A stretch of DNA of 64,000 nt, from positions 248,001-312,000 of the forward strand of contig NZ_FODN01000002.1 in assembly GCF_900110375.1 (NCBI RefSeq), given 5' to 3'. Both the position numbers and the translations under genes were made by a program. Of this stretch, positions 53,104 through 60,945 are shown one piece after another. The first letter of the stretch is position 1; each line of letters begins with the position of its first letter. The DNA is from Flavobacterium sinopsychrotolerans (lineage in GTDB: Bacteria; Bacteroidota; Bacteroidia; Flavobacteriales; Flavobacteriaceae). The notes under the pieces were generated by a model, which was not told where the DNA came from, did not search any database, and was given only the letters and a program-made list of their open reading frames with translations.

Positions 53104-53661
53104 ATGAGCACAACTTGGTACGAATGCAAAGTAAAATATAGAAAAACGGATGAAACTGGCGGACAAAAGATTACGACAGAACCGTACTTGGTAGACGCGT
53201 TATCTTACACTGAAGCCGAAAGCAGAATCAATGAAGAAATGTCAGCGTATATAAGTGAAGAATTCAAAATCACGAATATAAAAGTGGCTAATTATGCAGA
53301 GATTCATCCTTTCGAAAATGCAGACCGTTGGTTTAGATCCAAAGTTTCTTTATTGGCCTATGACGAAGAAAGCGGTAAAGAACGCAAAACTAATATGTAT
53401 TTATTAGTGCAAGCCAATGATGTAAAAGAGGCTTACGACAACACCATTAGCGTGATGAAAGGTACTATGGGCGATTATACCGTTCCTGCAATTTCAGAAT
53501 CTCCTATTATGGATGTATTTCCTTATTTCAGTGGGGAAGAAGGAGAACTTGCACAATTAGAAAGATTCAATGCGCTGAAAGCATCAAAACCGGAAGTAGC
53601 TGCGGAAATCGAGGATCACATGGAATTTGAAACTGCTCCCGAAGAAGAAGCTGTAGTTTAA
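53104..53661 (+). CDS. DUF4494 domain-containing protein
   Basis: A 185-residue soluble protein with the DUF4494 pattern: TTWYECKVKYRKTDETGGQKITTEPYL-type start, DALSYTEAESRI, and WFRSKVSLLAYDEESGKE, then an acidic tail (EIEDHMEFETAPEEEA). No known biochemical function. Typical of Bacteroidetes; single-gene unit with a good promoter and hairpin terminator. Confidence 0.88.
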   Translation: MSTTWYECKVKYRKTDETGGQKITTEPYLVDALSYTEAESRINEEMSAYISEEFKITNIKVANYAEIHPFENADRWFRSKVSLLAYDEESGKERKTNMYLLVQANDVKEAYDNTISVMKGTMGDYTVPAISESPIMDVFPYFSGEEGELAQLERFNALKASKPEVAAEIEDHMEFETAPEEEAVV

Positions 53662-53680
53662 GATTGTTTTAAAAAAACTC

Positions 53681-53745
53681 ACCGCAAATTCGCAAATTAT
53701 TAAAACAGTTGCTAACTGTTTTTATTTGCGAATTTGCGGTTTTTT
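53681..53745. terminator. Long two-part terminator hairpin
   Basis: Outer arms ACCGCAAATTCGCAAAT (53681-53697) and ATTTGCGAATTTGCGGT (53724-53740) and inner arms AAAACAGTT/AACTGTTTT (53702-53710 and 53714-53722) make an almost continuous hairpin, followed by T residues. Shared by convergent genes; the arms contain the GCAAATTCGC intergenic repeat motif. Confidence 0.8.
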
Positions 53746-53753
53746 AATTTTAA

Positions 53754-54269
53754 TCAGTTTTGTTTGTGTAATACTTTCTCGAATGCTTTTCTTGGGCTTC
53801 CTCTAAAATAAACTTCGCCACAATAGGTATAACCTAAGTTTTCAAAAATTTTCATCATGGCGATATTATCAAAATTTGTGTCTGCTTTTACACTGTAAAT
53901 GTTGTTGCTTAGCGCAAAATCTTCTATGTTTTTTAGCATCAGTTTTGCCAGTCCTTTGCCCAAGTAATTTTCAGAAATGGCTACGCGGTGCATGACAACA
54001 AAATCATCATTCGTTAACCAGTTTCCTTCAATTGTAGCATAAGCAGGCTCGTAATTAATAAGCACGGCACTGTAACCGATGATAGTTTCTCCGTCTACTA
54101 AAACAAATCCTTCTCCTTTTTCAATGTCTTTTTGTATGACTTCAGGATTTGGATAACCGTCTTGCCATTGGGTACTGCCATCTTCTTTTCGGCGTTGTAT
54201 AGCTTGTTGTAAAATTTCCCATATCGGAGCTATTTCAGATAGTTTCGCTTTTCTAAAGTGATAATTCAT
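53754..54269 (-). CDS. GNAT family N-acetyltransferase
   Basis: A 171-residue acetyltransferase with acetyl-CoA loop (VAISENYLGKGLAKLMLKNI) and a C-terminal FENLGYTYCGEVYF motif. The substrate is not recognisable. Confidence 0.88.
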   Translation of the reverse strand: MNYHFRKAKLSEIAPIWEILQQAIQRRKEDGSTQWQDGYPNPEVIQKDIEKGEGFVLVDGETIIGYSAVLINYEPAYATIEGNWLTNDDFVVMHRVAISENYLGKGLAKLMLKNIEDFALSNNIYSVKADTNFDNIAMMKIFENLGYTYCGEVYFRGSPRKAFEKVLHKQN

Positions 54270-54427
54270 TATTGTAATTTGAGTTTTCAGTTATTGAGTG
54301 TGCTTTAAAAGTACAAAACAAAGTTTGAATTTTGAATAATCTGTATCATGGAATGCGCAGCATTCACGAGAAATTTATTTTTTTAGAAGATCACTTTGCG
54401 GAGCTGAGCTGACTTTTATGTGTTTTG

Positions 54428-55063
54428 CTATTTCTTTGAAAGATACCAATTAGCAAAAAACATTATTCCAATTGATGTAATTAGGATTAATATTTTGCCG
54501 CAGATCGCACTACTGATGTAAAAAGAAACTATAAAATAAATAATCAGTCCAATGAGTAAAATTGTGATAATATTTTGCAATGCTAACAACGTAATCCCAA
54601 TAACTTTACTTAAAGGATTAAAATGCGAGAACTTTCTAAAAAAAGTAATTTCATCTTCAACTTTAGAGATTAGTTGGAAAAGCTCTATGTCAATTAATGA
54701 AATTGTTTCTTTAACTAAAGCTTCGTTACCGTTTTCATCAATTGATAATCTTAAACAGTTGTCCAGAATTATTTTACTAAGGTATGCCGATTTTCCATCT
54801 TTAAGAAGAAGATCTTGAATCTGCTCTTTATAAACTTTGGTTTCATCATCATTTTTAAAATATAATATTAAACTTAATCTATTCTTTACTTCAGTAAGAA
54901 TCTCGATACGGATGTTAAAAGTTTTTTCAAATGTTATTTTTGAATCATTTATGGGTTTTTCAATTGCACCTTTTATAATCCATGCCACGAAAGCTATTAA
55001 ACTTGTAAGAAGAAATACAAGTAAATTTGAATCCACGTCTTTTAAAACTTCTATTTCATCCAT
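54428..55063 (-). CDS. Hypothetical membrane protein paired with the PBP-like gene
   Basis: A 211-residue protein with one N-terminal membrane helix (about 14-32), a long soluble helical middle (35-150), and two C-terminal membrane helices (about 153-178 and 187-205). No known domain seen. Its start overlaps the end of the PBP-like gene by 13 nt, so the two proteins are likely made together and may work as a complex; this is an inference from the overlap. AT-rich codon use like its partner. Confidence 0.65.
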   Translation of the reverse strand: MDEIEVLKDVDSNLLVFLLTSLIAFVAWIIKGAIEKPINDSKITFEKTFNIRIEILTEVKNRLSLILYFKNDDETKVYKEQIQDLLLKDGKSAYLSKIILDNCLRLSIDENGNEALVKETISLIDIELFQLISKVEDEITFFRKFSHFNPLSKVIGITLLALQNIITILLIGLIIYFIVSFYISSAICGKILILITSIGIMFFANWYLSKK

Positions 55064-56538
55064 TTGTAATCTTTCTTTTGTTTAAAAAATGATATAAAAG
55101 CAATTTTTATGTGTTTAAAGATACTACCATCTTTTGAATAATCATTTTCTGGATTTTCATTTCTTAAAAAAGCGAAAGTTGTGTCAGCATGATGCACTAC
55201 AGCTAATCTCTCTTCATTATTATTAGTTGTTCCAGTCTTAAGAAATGCATTTTCAATATCCAAACCAATTTTAGTTTTGAAAATTTTGTTCATAACTTTC
55301 ATTAAGTCTTTCTTTTGGCTATCTAAATTTTCACTTAGGAAAGAGTTGTAAATACTAGCTAATTGATAGAGCGATATCCCGTTTTTTGTCGCACCTAATA
55401 TGCTTGAAGGAAATAATTCATTTTGATTGATACTCAAGGTTTCTGAAAGAAACTCGAGAGTTTCATTTATCCCAACTTTTTCAGCAATGTTTATAAAAGA
55501 GTTATTATTAGAATGAAATAATGCTTCATTTATATTTAATTGCGAATCAACTATTGTAGCTTCTCTTACACTCCAGTTCAAGGTATTACTTTGAGAATTA
55601 AATTTCTCTGTATCATTAATTCCAATTTTTTTAGCCAAATAATAAATGAATGGTTTCAATGTCGATCCGACATTTGACTTGAAAAAAAAGGGATAATCAG
55701 ATCCATAATAACTAGATAAACCAACAACCTTTTTATTTTTTATGATTATAACCGAGGTAGGATATTTTGAATCTCGAACAAACTGTTGAGCAAAATTTTG
55801 ATATTGAGGCACTAGTGTAGAAATAATTATCTTTTTCTTCAAATCAATCTTTTCAGTGATGAAAGGTATTGTTCTGTTTTTAATAGAAATTATTTTATTA
55901 TTTGCAACTTTGATGATTCGGTTATCAATTTTGTTTTGCTGATTTAAATTTATCTTTTGTTTGTCATATAATAAATTAGAAAGAAGTCTCATCCTAGAAT
56001 TGGCTTTAGCAACATTTGCGATATAATAATTGGGACCTCTTAAGATTGTTATAAGATACAAAACTTCTGAATAATTTAAAGCTTCCGGCTCTTTATCAAA
56101 ATAGCATAAACTTGCACTTCTTAATCCACGTATATTCCTACCAAAATAGATATTATTGAAATATAGATTTAGAATTTCGTCTTTCGAAAATTTATTTTCC
56201 AGCTCTCTCGCTTTCAATGTTTCTCTAATTTTTCTAGATATTGTTTTGGAGTTTTCTCTCAATAAGTTTCTTGCAAGTTGCTGAGATATTGTGCTGCCCC
56301 CTTCTAAAACCTTTAGATGGACAAGGTTTCGAAATAATGCTCTTGTAATACCCTTAAAATCAATCCCAGAGTGTTCAAAAAATCTTTTGTCCTCAATTGG
56401 AACAATGAAATCTTTAAATATAGTAGGGATTTTTGACAATTCGGCTTTACACTCATAATCATCGGAAACAACAGCAAATGCCTTTCTATCGCTGTAATAT
56501 TTATTATAAATTACAAATCCTTCAAATTCTTTATCCAT
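55051..56538 (-). CDS. Class A PBP-like transglycosylase/transpeptidase without membrane anchor
   Basis: A ~495-residue protein with a GT51 domain (VPIEDKRFFEHSGID with the catalytic Glu, GGSTISQQLARN) and a penicillin-binding transpeptidase domain with all motifs: SxxK as STLK, SxN as SNN, and KTG. Class A PBPs normally carry an N-terminal anchor because lipid II is outside; here the first ~50 residues have no membrane helix or signal peptide, and a stop codon lies in frame just upstream of the possible GTG start (56565). The protein is also shorter than usual (700-800 residues). It overlaps a small membrane protein gene. Start ATG 56538 is chosen over GTG 56565. Confidence 0.85.
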   Translation of the reverse strand: MDKEFEGFVIYNKYYSDRKAFAVVSDDYECKAELSKIPTIFKDFIVPIEDKRFFEHSGIDFKGITRALFRNLVHLKVLEGGSTISQQLARNLLRENSKTISRKIRETLKARELENKFSKDEILNLYFNNIYFGRNIRGLRSASLCYFDKEPEALNYSEVLYLITILRGPNYYIANVAKANSRMRLLSNLLYDKQKINLNQQNKIDNRIIKVANNKIISIKNRTIPFITEKIDLKKKIIISTLVPQYQNFAQQFVRDSKYPTSVIIIKNKKVVGLSSYYGSDYPFFFKSNVGSTLKPFIYYLAKKIGINDTEKFNSQSNTLNWSVREATIVDSQLNINEALFHSNNNSFINIAEKVGINETLEFLSETLSINQNELFPSSILGATKNGISLYQLASIYNSFLSENLDSQKKDLMKVMNKIFKTKIGLDIENAFLKTGTTNNNEERLAVVHHADTTFAFLRNENPENDYSKDGSIFKHIKIAFISFFKQKKDYKWMK

Positions 56539-56611
56539 AGAAAATAGTGAGTTTTCAGTAAGCACAGCACATAATTAATAAATAACTCTGACATTTTGCG
56601 ACCTATCACCC

Positions 56612-56619
56612 CAAATTTA
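56612..56619 (-). promoter_or_regulatory. Candidate -7 box of the PBP-like operon
   Basis: Minus-strand TAAATTTG, 74 nt upstream of the ATG; no -33 TTG at regular spacing. Confidence 0.35.
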
Positions 56620-56712
56620 GATAGATCTGTTAAATTCAGTTTTATTCGATACGCTAATATATAAAAATTATCTTATAAATTACAAACGTACAAGTGTTTA
56701 AAGCGTAAAAAA

Positions 56713-56745
56713 AAACGGCGTTTAAATGAACTTTAAACGCCGTTT
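56713..56745 (-). terminator. trp operon terminator
   Basis: A 14-bp perfect stem AAACGGCGTTTAAA/TTTAAACGCCGTTT (56713-56726 and 56732-56745), 5-nt loop, minus-strand T-run; 23 nt after the trpA stop codon. Confidence 0.93.
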
Positions 56746-56767
56746 GATAATGCTAAAAGAAATTTAT

Positions 56768-57529
56768 TTATCGAATCGCTTTTACGAACTCTTCAATTTT
56801 TTCGGTTCCGTTTTCGGTTAGGTGCTGAATGAAAGCGCTTCCTATAATTGCTCCTTTGGCAAATTGTGTGGCTTGGTTGAAGGTTTCCTTGTTGTTGATT
56901 CCAAAACCAATTACTTGAGGATTTTTCAGATTCATGTCGGCTATACGTTTGAAATATTCTTCTTGAGCGCTTCCAAAACCAGTTTGTGATCCCGTAACAC
57001 TTGCGGAACTTACCATATAGATAAATCCATCGGATACGCTGTCAATAAAATGGATTCGTTCTACAGAAGTTTGTGGCGTAATCAAGAATATATTCTTCAA
57101 TCCGTATTTTTCGAAAGTAGCTTTGTATTCATCGGCATAGACATCAACGGGAAGATCAGGAATAATTAATCCGTCGATGCCAATTTCCGCACATTTCTGA
57201 CAGAAATTCTCGATTCCGTATTGTAACATTGGGTTAAAATATCCCATAATCACTAAAGGAATAGCAACCGTTTTACGAATGTCTTTTAGTTGGTCAAACA
57301 AAACTTGTGTTGTCATTCCGTTGTGTAAGGCTTGTGTAGAACTGGCTTGAATGGTTGGTCCATCGGCCAATGGGTCACTGAACGGCAATCCGATTTCAAT
57401 CATGTCCACACCATTTTTTTCTAAATCCTGAATGATTTGTACGGTATCGTTGAGGTTAGGATATCCCGCCGAAAAATAAATGGAAAGTATCTTTTTAGTC
57501 TCTTGTAATTTTTGATTTATTCTGTTCAT
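56768..57529 (-). CDS. trpA: Tryptophan synthase alpha subunit
   Basis: A 253-residue TIM-barrel enzyme splitting indole-3-glycerol phosphate to indole and glyceraldehyde 3-phosphate. Motifs: MIEIGLPFSDPLADGP with catalytic Glu45 and Asp56, and VIGFGINNKET. Last gene of the trp operon, separated from trpB by a gamma-glutamylcyclotransferase-like gene. Confidence 0.96.
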   Translation of the reverse strand: MNRINQKLQETKKILSIYFSAGYPNLNDTVQIIQDLEKNGVDMIEIGLPFSDPLADGPTIQASSTQALHNGMTTQVLFDQLKDIRKTVAIPLVIMGYFNPMLQYGIENFCQKCAEIGIDGLIIPDLPVDVYADEYKATFEKYGLKNIFLITPQTSVERIHFIDSVSDGFIYMVSSASVTGSQTGFGSAQEEYFKRIADMNLKNPQVIGFGINNKETFNQATQFAKGAIIGSAFIQHLTENGTEKIEEFVKAIR

Positions 57530-57586
57530 TGTTGTATTTTTTATTCCATTTTCAAGGTTTTTGCCTTGGAGTTTAAATTTAAAAGT

Positions 57587-57907
57587 TTAGATAGCGGCAC
57601 TATATGCCCAAGCTTTTTGGTTGGATTGTAACTGTACTTCCACGCGTCTGTAATGTAATCCCTCGTACAAATCCGTTTGGCGAAGTTCTTGTGGCGAAAC
57701 AGAATACACCATTCCGTTGATGGTATCTTCCGGTTTTTGTGTTTCCGTAATAATGGGATAGTGGACTATTCCAAATTCTTCTTCGATTTGGATTTCTTTC
57801 ACGATGTAACCAATCAATGTTTCAGGCGTTCCGTCAAGAATACGTCCAAAAAGATCTTTTTGAATATCCTCATTTTGTAAACTTCCGTAAGCGAATAATT
57901 TTTCCAT
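57587..57907 (-). CDS. Gamma-glutamylcyclotransferase family protein
   Basis: A 106-residue GGCT-fold protein: YGSL near the N terminus binds the gamma-glutamyl moiety, and GMVYSVSPQELRQTDLYEG holds the probable catalytic Glu. The substrate is unknown; related proteins act on gamma-glutamyl amines. It lies inside the trp operon between trpB and trpA, in the same orientation, where no Trp role is known. Confidence 0.85.
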   Translation of the reverse strand: MEKLFAYGSLQNEDIQKDLFGRILDGTPETLIGYIVKEIQIEEEFGIVHYPIITETQKPEDTINGMVYSVSPQELRQTDLYEGLHYRRVEVQLQSNQKAWAYSAAI

Positions 57908-57957
57908 AGTTTCTATTTTGAAAATGTGAACTGAACTTCATTTTGTGTTGTCGACTT

Positions 57958-58075
57958 TGCGTTAAGGATTACAGTGAAAATCCTTTTTTATCTCGTTTTT
58001 TAACGAGATAAAAAAGATTGTAACGGAAAGCCTGACCTCGCTGTAACGCTAGTGGAAGCGAGGGAACGCCCCGAA
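57958..58075 (+). repeat. Dispersed hairpin-core repeat, copy 4 (divergent)
   Basis: Shares AGTGnAAATCCTTTTTT, an inverted core (TTTTTTATCTCGTT...AACGAGATAAAAAA) and GATTGTAACGGAnAGC with copies 2 and 3, then diverges and adds a second hairpin CCTCGCT...AGCGAGG. Fills the trpB-GGCT gap. Confidence 0.65.
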
Positions 58076-58129
58076 ATATCCCGACACTTCGGAAAAGGAT
58101 AAACCCTGAAATGAATTCAGGGTAAACCA

Positions 58130-59311
58130 CTATAATTTAAAATAATCAATATACGTATTCAAATCTTTATCGCCGCGACCGGAAAGATTGATGACTACCA
58201 CGTCTTCCGGTTTGAATTTCATTTCGTCCAGAACGGCAAAGGCATGCGCACTTTCAATGGCGGGAATTAGTCCTTCCATTTGAGATAATTTGATTCCCCA
58301 TTGCATCGCTTGATCATCGGTAATTGAGATGAATTGCGCTCTTCCGGTGGCGAATAAATTGGCATGCATAGGACCAACTCCTGGATAATCCAGTCCTGCT
58401 GAAATGGAATACGGTTCGGTGATTTGGCCATCCGTTGTTTGCATCAACAATGTTTTACTTCCGTGAATAACGCCCACTTTTCCTAAGGCAGAAGTTGCGG
58501 CACTTTCTCCGGAATCAACTCCCAAACCTGCTGCTTCGACCGCAATAATATTCACGTCCTCATTGTCCAGAAAATGATAGTACGTCCCGGCAGCGTTGCT
58601 TCCGCCACCTACGCAGGCAATCACATAATCCGGATTTTCACAACCTTCTTTTTCCAGTAATTGTTCTTTGATTTCCTTAGAAATAACACTTTGGAAACGC
58701 GCTACCATATCCGGATAAGGATGTGGTCCCACGACAGATCCAATGATATAATAGGTGTCAACGGGATTGTTAATCCAATCGCGAATGGCTTCGTTAGTAG
58801 CATCTTTTAAGGTTTTTGAACCTGACATTGCCGGACGAACTTCGGCACCTAACATTTTCATTCGAGCCACATTTGGCGCTTGACGCTTGATGTCAATTTC
58901 ACCCATATAAACGATGCATTCCAGTCCCATTAGCGCACAAACGGTTGCTGTTGCTACGCCATGCTGACCAGCACCGGTTTCAGCAATGATTCGTTTTTTA
59001 CCCAAGCGTTTGGCTAACAAAATTTGACCGATGGTGTTGTTTACTTTGTGAGCACCAGTGTGACATAAATCTTCTCTTTTCAGGTAGATTTTAGTGTTGT
59101 ATTGCTCAGATAATCGCTTGGCAAAATAAAGTGGCGTAGGACGACCTACATATTCTTTTAGCAAAGCATCAAATTCAGCTTGAAATTCTGGCTCTGCTGT
59201 AATTTTTAAATAATTTTGGCGTAATTCTTCCACATTTGGATATAACATTTCAGGAATGAAGGCGCCTCCAAATTCTCCGTAATAGCCTTTTTCGTTGACG
59301 TTGTAACTCAT
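58130..59311 (-). CDS. trpB: Tryptophan synthase beta subunit
   Basis: A 393-residue PLP enzyme condensing indole with serine. HTGAHKVNN has the cofactor-binding Lys89; ETGAGQHGVA, GGGSNAAGTYY, and the C-terminal NLSGRGDKDL are family motifs. trpB starts 12 nt downstream of the trpF stop, within an AT-rich repeat. Confidence 0.97.
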   Translation of the reverse strand: MSYNVNEKGYYGEFGGAFIPEMLYPNVEELRQNYLKITAEPEFQAEFDALLKEYVGRPTPLYFAKRLSEQYNTKIYLKREDLCHTGAHKVNNTIGQILLAKRLGKKRIIAETGAGQHGVATATVCALMGLECIVYMGEIDIKRQAPNVARMKMLGAEVRPAMSGSKTLKDATNEAIRDWINNPVDTYYIIGSVVGPHPYPDMVARFQSVISKEIKEQLLEKEGCENPDYVIACVGGGSNAAGTYYHFLDNEDVNIIAVEAAGLGVDSGESAATSALGKVGVIHGSKTLLMQTTDGQITEPYSISAGLDYPGVGPMHANLFATGRAQFISITDDQAMQWGIKLSQMEGLIPAIESAHAFAVLDEMKFKPEDVVVINLSGRGDKDLNTYIDYFKL

Positions 59312-59323
59312 TTTGTTTAAAGT

Positions 59324-60031
59324 TTATAAGTTTAAAGTTTTCAAGTTATTCTTGAAACTATCTAATTTTTCTATGTTTTTTAATCCCGGTTCTATTTCAA
59401 ATTTACTGTTTACATCAATGGCGTAAAGCGGTAAATTGGTTTTTGCTATTTCTTTTACTGCTTCTATTTCGTCTATTCCGATTCCGCCACTCAGAAAAAA
59501 CGGTTTGCTCGAAGGATACTTTTCTAAAACTTTCCAGTCGAAAGTGGTTCCGTTTCCGCCTGGTAATTTTCCTTTGGTATCAAAAAGGAAATAGTCACAA
59601 ACAGTTTCAAAGGGTTTCAGTACGTCAAAATCAAAAGAATCATCTACCGAGAATACTTTTATGATTTCAATTTTATTTTCAATTTTATTTTTCAAATCCT
59701 GACAAAATGCAACCGATTCCTGTCCGTGTAATTGAATGGCTTGCAAATCGTATTTCTGGGCTTTCGCCAAAATAACTTCGATATTTTCATTTACAAAAAC
59801 CCCCACTTTTTTAATTGATTTTGGTAAATCTGGAATCACGCTGTCAAAATACCGAGCTGATTTCTCCCAGAATATAAAGCCCATATAATCGGGTAGGAGC
59901 GCACCTACTTCGAGTATATTCGCGGGATATTTCATGCCGCAGATTTTTATCCCCACCCCAGCCCTCCCCGAAGGGGAGTGAGCCGAAACCGGGTTAGTTT
60001 TTGTAGAAATGTTTTTTGAAGTTGATTGCAT
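59324..60031 (-). CDS. trpF: Phosphoribosylanthranilate isomerase with repeat-derived N terminus
   Basis: A TIM-barrel isomerase whose body (IKICGMKYPANILEVG...GFIFWEKSARYF) is normal for TrpF; Cys31 of KICGM is the catalytic residue. The ATG at 59935 lies after this Cys and cannot be the start. The available starts are ATG 60031 (235 residues) or GTG 59956. The segment for residues about 12-27 is the GC-rich repeat at 59951-59997, so an inserted repeat has replaced the usual short N terminus. The final residues (LNL-stop) also come from an AT-rich repeat at the trpF-trpB junction. Confidence 0.92.
   Translation of the reverse strand: MQSTSKNISTKTNPVSAHSPSGRAGVGIKICGMKYPANILEVGALLPDYMGFIFWEKSARYFDSVIPDLPKSIKKVGVFVNENIEVILAKAQKYDLQAIQLHGQESVAFCQDLKNKIENKIEIIKVFSVDDSFDFDVLKPFETVCDYFLFDTKGKLPGGNGTTFDWKVLEKYPSSKPFFLSGGIGIDEIEAVKEIAKTNLPLYAIDVNSKFEIEPGLKNIEKLDSFKNNLKTLNL
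59951..59997. repeat. GC-rich palindromic repeat within trpF 5' coding region
   Basis: CCCCACCCCAGCC, hairpin CTCCCC-GAA-GGGGAG (59964-59978), then GAAACCGGGTTAG. Related copies at 60058-60082, 62580-62630 and 62688-62721. It stands out against the AT-rich genome. Confidence 0.75.
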
Positions 60032-60057
60032 AATTAAATAATTGCTACAAGTTGCTA

Positions 60058-60082
60058 GTTCCCCCTTCGGGGGTTAGGGGGC
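60058..60082. repeat. GC-rich repeat containing the trpC stop codon
   Basis: GTTCCCCCTTCGGGGGTTAG on plus, with hairpin CCCCC-TTC-GGGGG (60061-60073); the trpC stop codon TAA (60076-60074, minus strand) lies inside it. Confidence 0.75.
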
Positions 60083-60859
60083 TAATTGTTTAATAAATTC
60101 CATTGCTGCTTTACCGGCATTATCTGTTTTCATAAAGTTTTCTCCAATTAAAAATCCTTTGTAACCAAAAGGTTTTAGTTCGTTGATGGCTTCAATAGAT
60201 GAAATTCCGCTTTCAGAAACTTTTACAAAATCATTTGGGATTTGTGCTGCTAATTGCTTGCTGAAATCCAAACTCACTTCAAATGTTTTCAGGTTTCTAT
60301 TGTTGACACCAATCATGTCTAATGTGGACATAATCGATTTTTCCAGTTCTTCCTGATTGTGAACTTCCAGTAAAACTTCGAGTCCTAAACTTTTAGAAAA
60401 TTCCGATAAGGATTTGATTTCCTCTCGTGTTAAAACTGCTGCGATAAGCAAAATTAAATCGGCTCCATGTGCTTTTGCTTCTAAGATTTGGTATTCATCT
60501 ACAATAAATTCTTTTCTTAATAATGGGATGTTTACAGTGGCTCTTGCTAAAAGTAAATCGTCTAGCGAACCACCAAAATATTTTCCATCCGTCAATACCG
60601 AGATTCCGCAAGCACCCGCATTTTCATATCCTTTGGTAACTTCTTCCACCGTAAAGCTGTAATTGATTTCGGCTTTGGAAGGCGAACGGCGTTTGTGCTC
60701 CGCAATAATTCCTGATGTGCTGTTTCTTAAATTGTTGCTTAAAGAAATAGTCTTTTTCTCAAAGAAAACAGAAGCTTCCAATTGCGAGACAGGAATAATG
60801 GATTTCTTGAGGATGACTTCTCTTTTTTTGTCAACTATGATTTTATCTAAAATGTTCAT
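60074..60859 (-). CDS. trpC: Indole-3-glycerol phosphate synthase
   Basis: A 261-residue TIM-barrel enzyme, closing the indole ring. Motifs: IIAEHKRRSPSK with the catalytic Lys, VLTDGKYFGG, LLRKEFIVDEYQI, GVNNRNLKTFEV and SESGI. The last residues (AP) and the stop codon are supplied by the GC-rich repeat at 60058-60082. Confidence 0.96.
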   Translation of the reverse strand: MNILDKIIVDKKREVILKKSIIPVSQLEASVFFEKKTISLSNNLRNSTSGIIAEHKRRSPSKAEINYSFTVEEVTKGYENAGACGISVLTDGKYFGGSLDDLLLARATVNIPLLRKEFIVDEYQILEAKAHGADLILLIAAVLTREEIKSLSEFSKSLGLEVLLEVHNQEELEKSIMSTLDMIGVNNRNLKTFEVSLDFSKQLAAQIPNDFVKVSESGISSIEAINELKPFGYKGFLIGENFMKTDNAGKAAMEFIKQLAP

Positions 60860-60879
60860 TTATTTTTTTGTTTCAAGTT

Positions 60880-60945
60880 TTCTTTGTTTCAAGTTTAAAG
60901 TTGTTCGAAATTCCAACAACTTTAAACCTTAAACTTTAAACTGTT
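60880..60945. repeat. AT-rich inverted repeat in the trpC-trpD gap
   Basis: CAAGTTTAAAGTTGTTCGAA followed by its imperfect reverse complement TTCCAACAACTTTAAACC, plus further AAACTTTAAAC units. The trpB-trpF junction (59305-59345) has similar TTTAAAGTTTATAAG sequence. Confidence 0.6.

Noticed and set aside
53681..53745. The long hairpin after DUF4494 as a structured RNA gene
   Set aside because: Position between convergent stops and a T-tract make a terminator the simpler reading.
59935..59937. ATG in KICGM as the trpF start
   Set aside because: It would remove the catalytic cysteine two residues earlier, which is conserved in all TrpF proteins.
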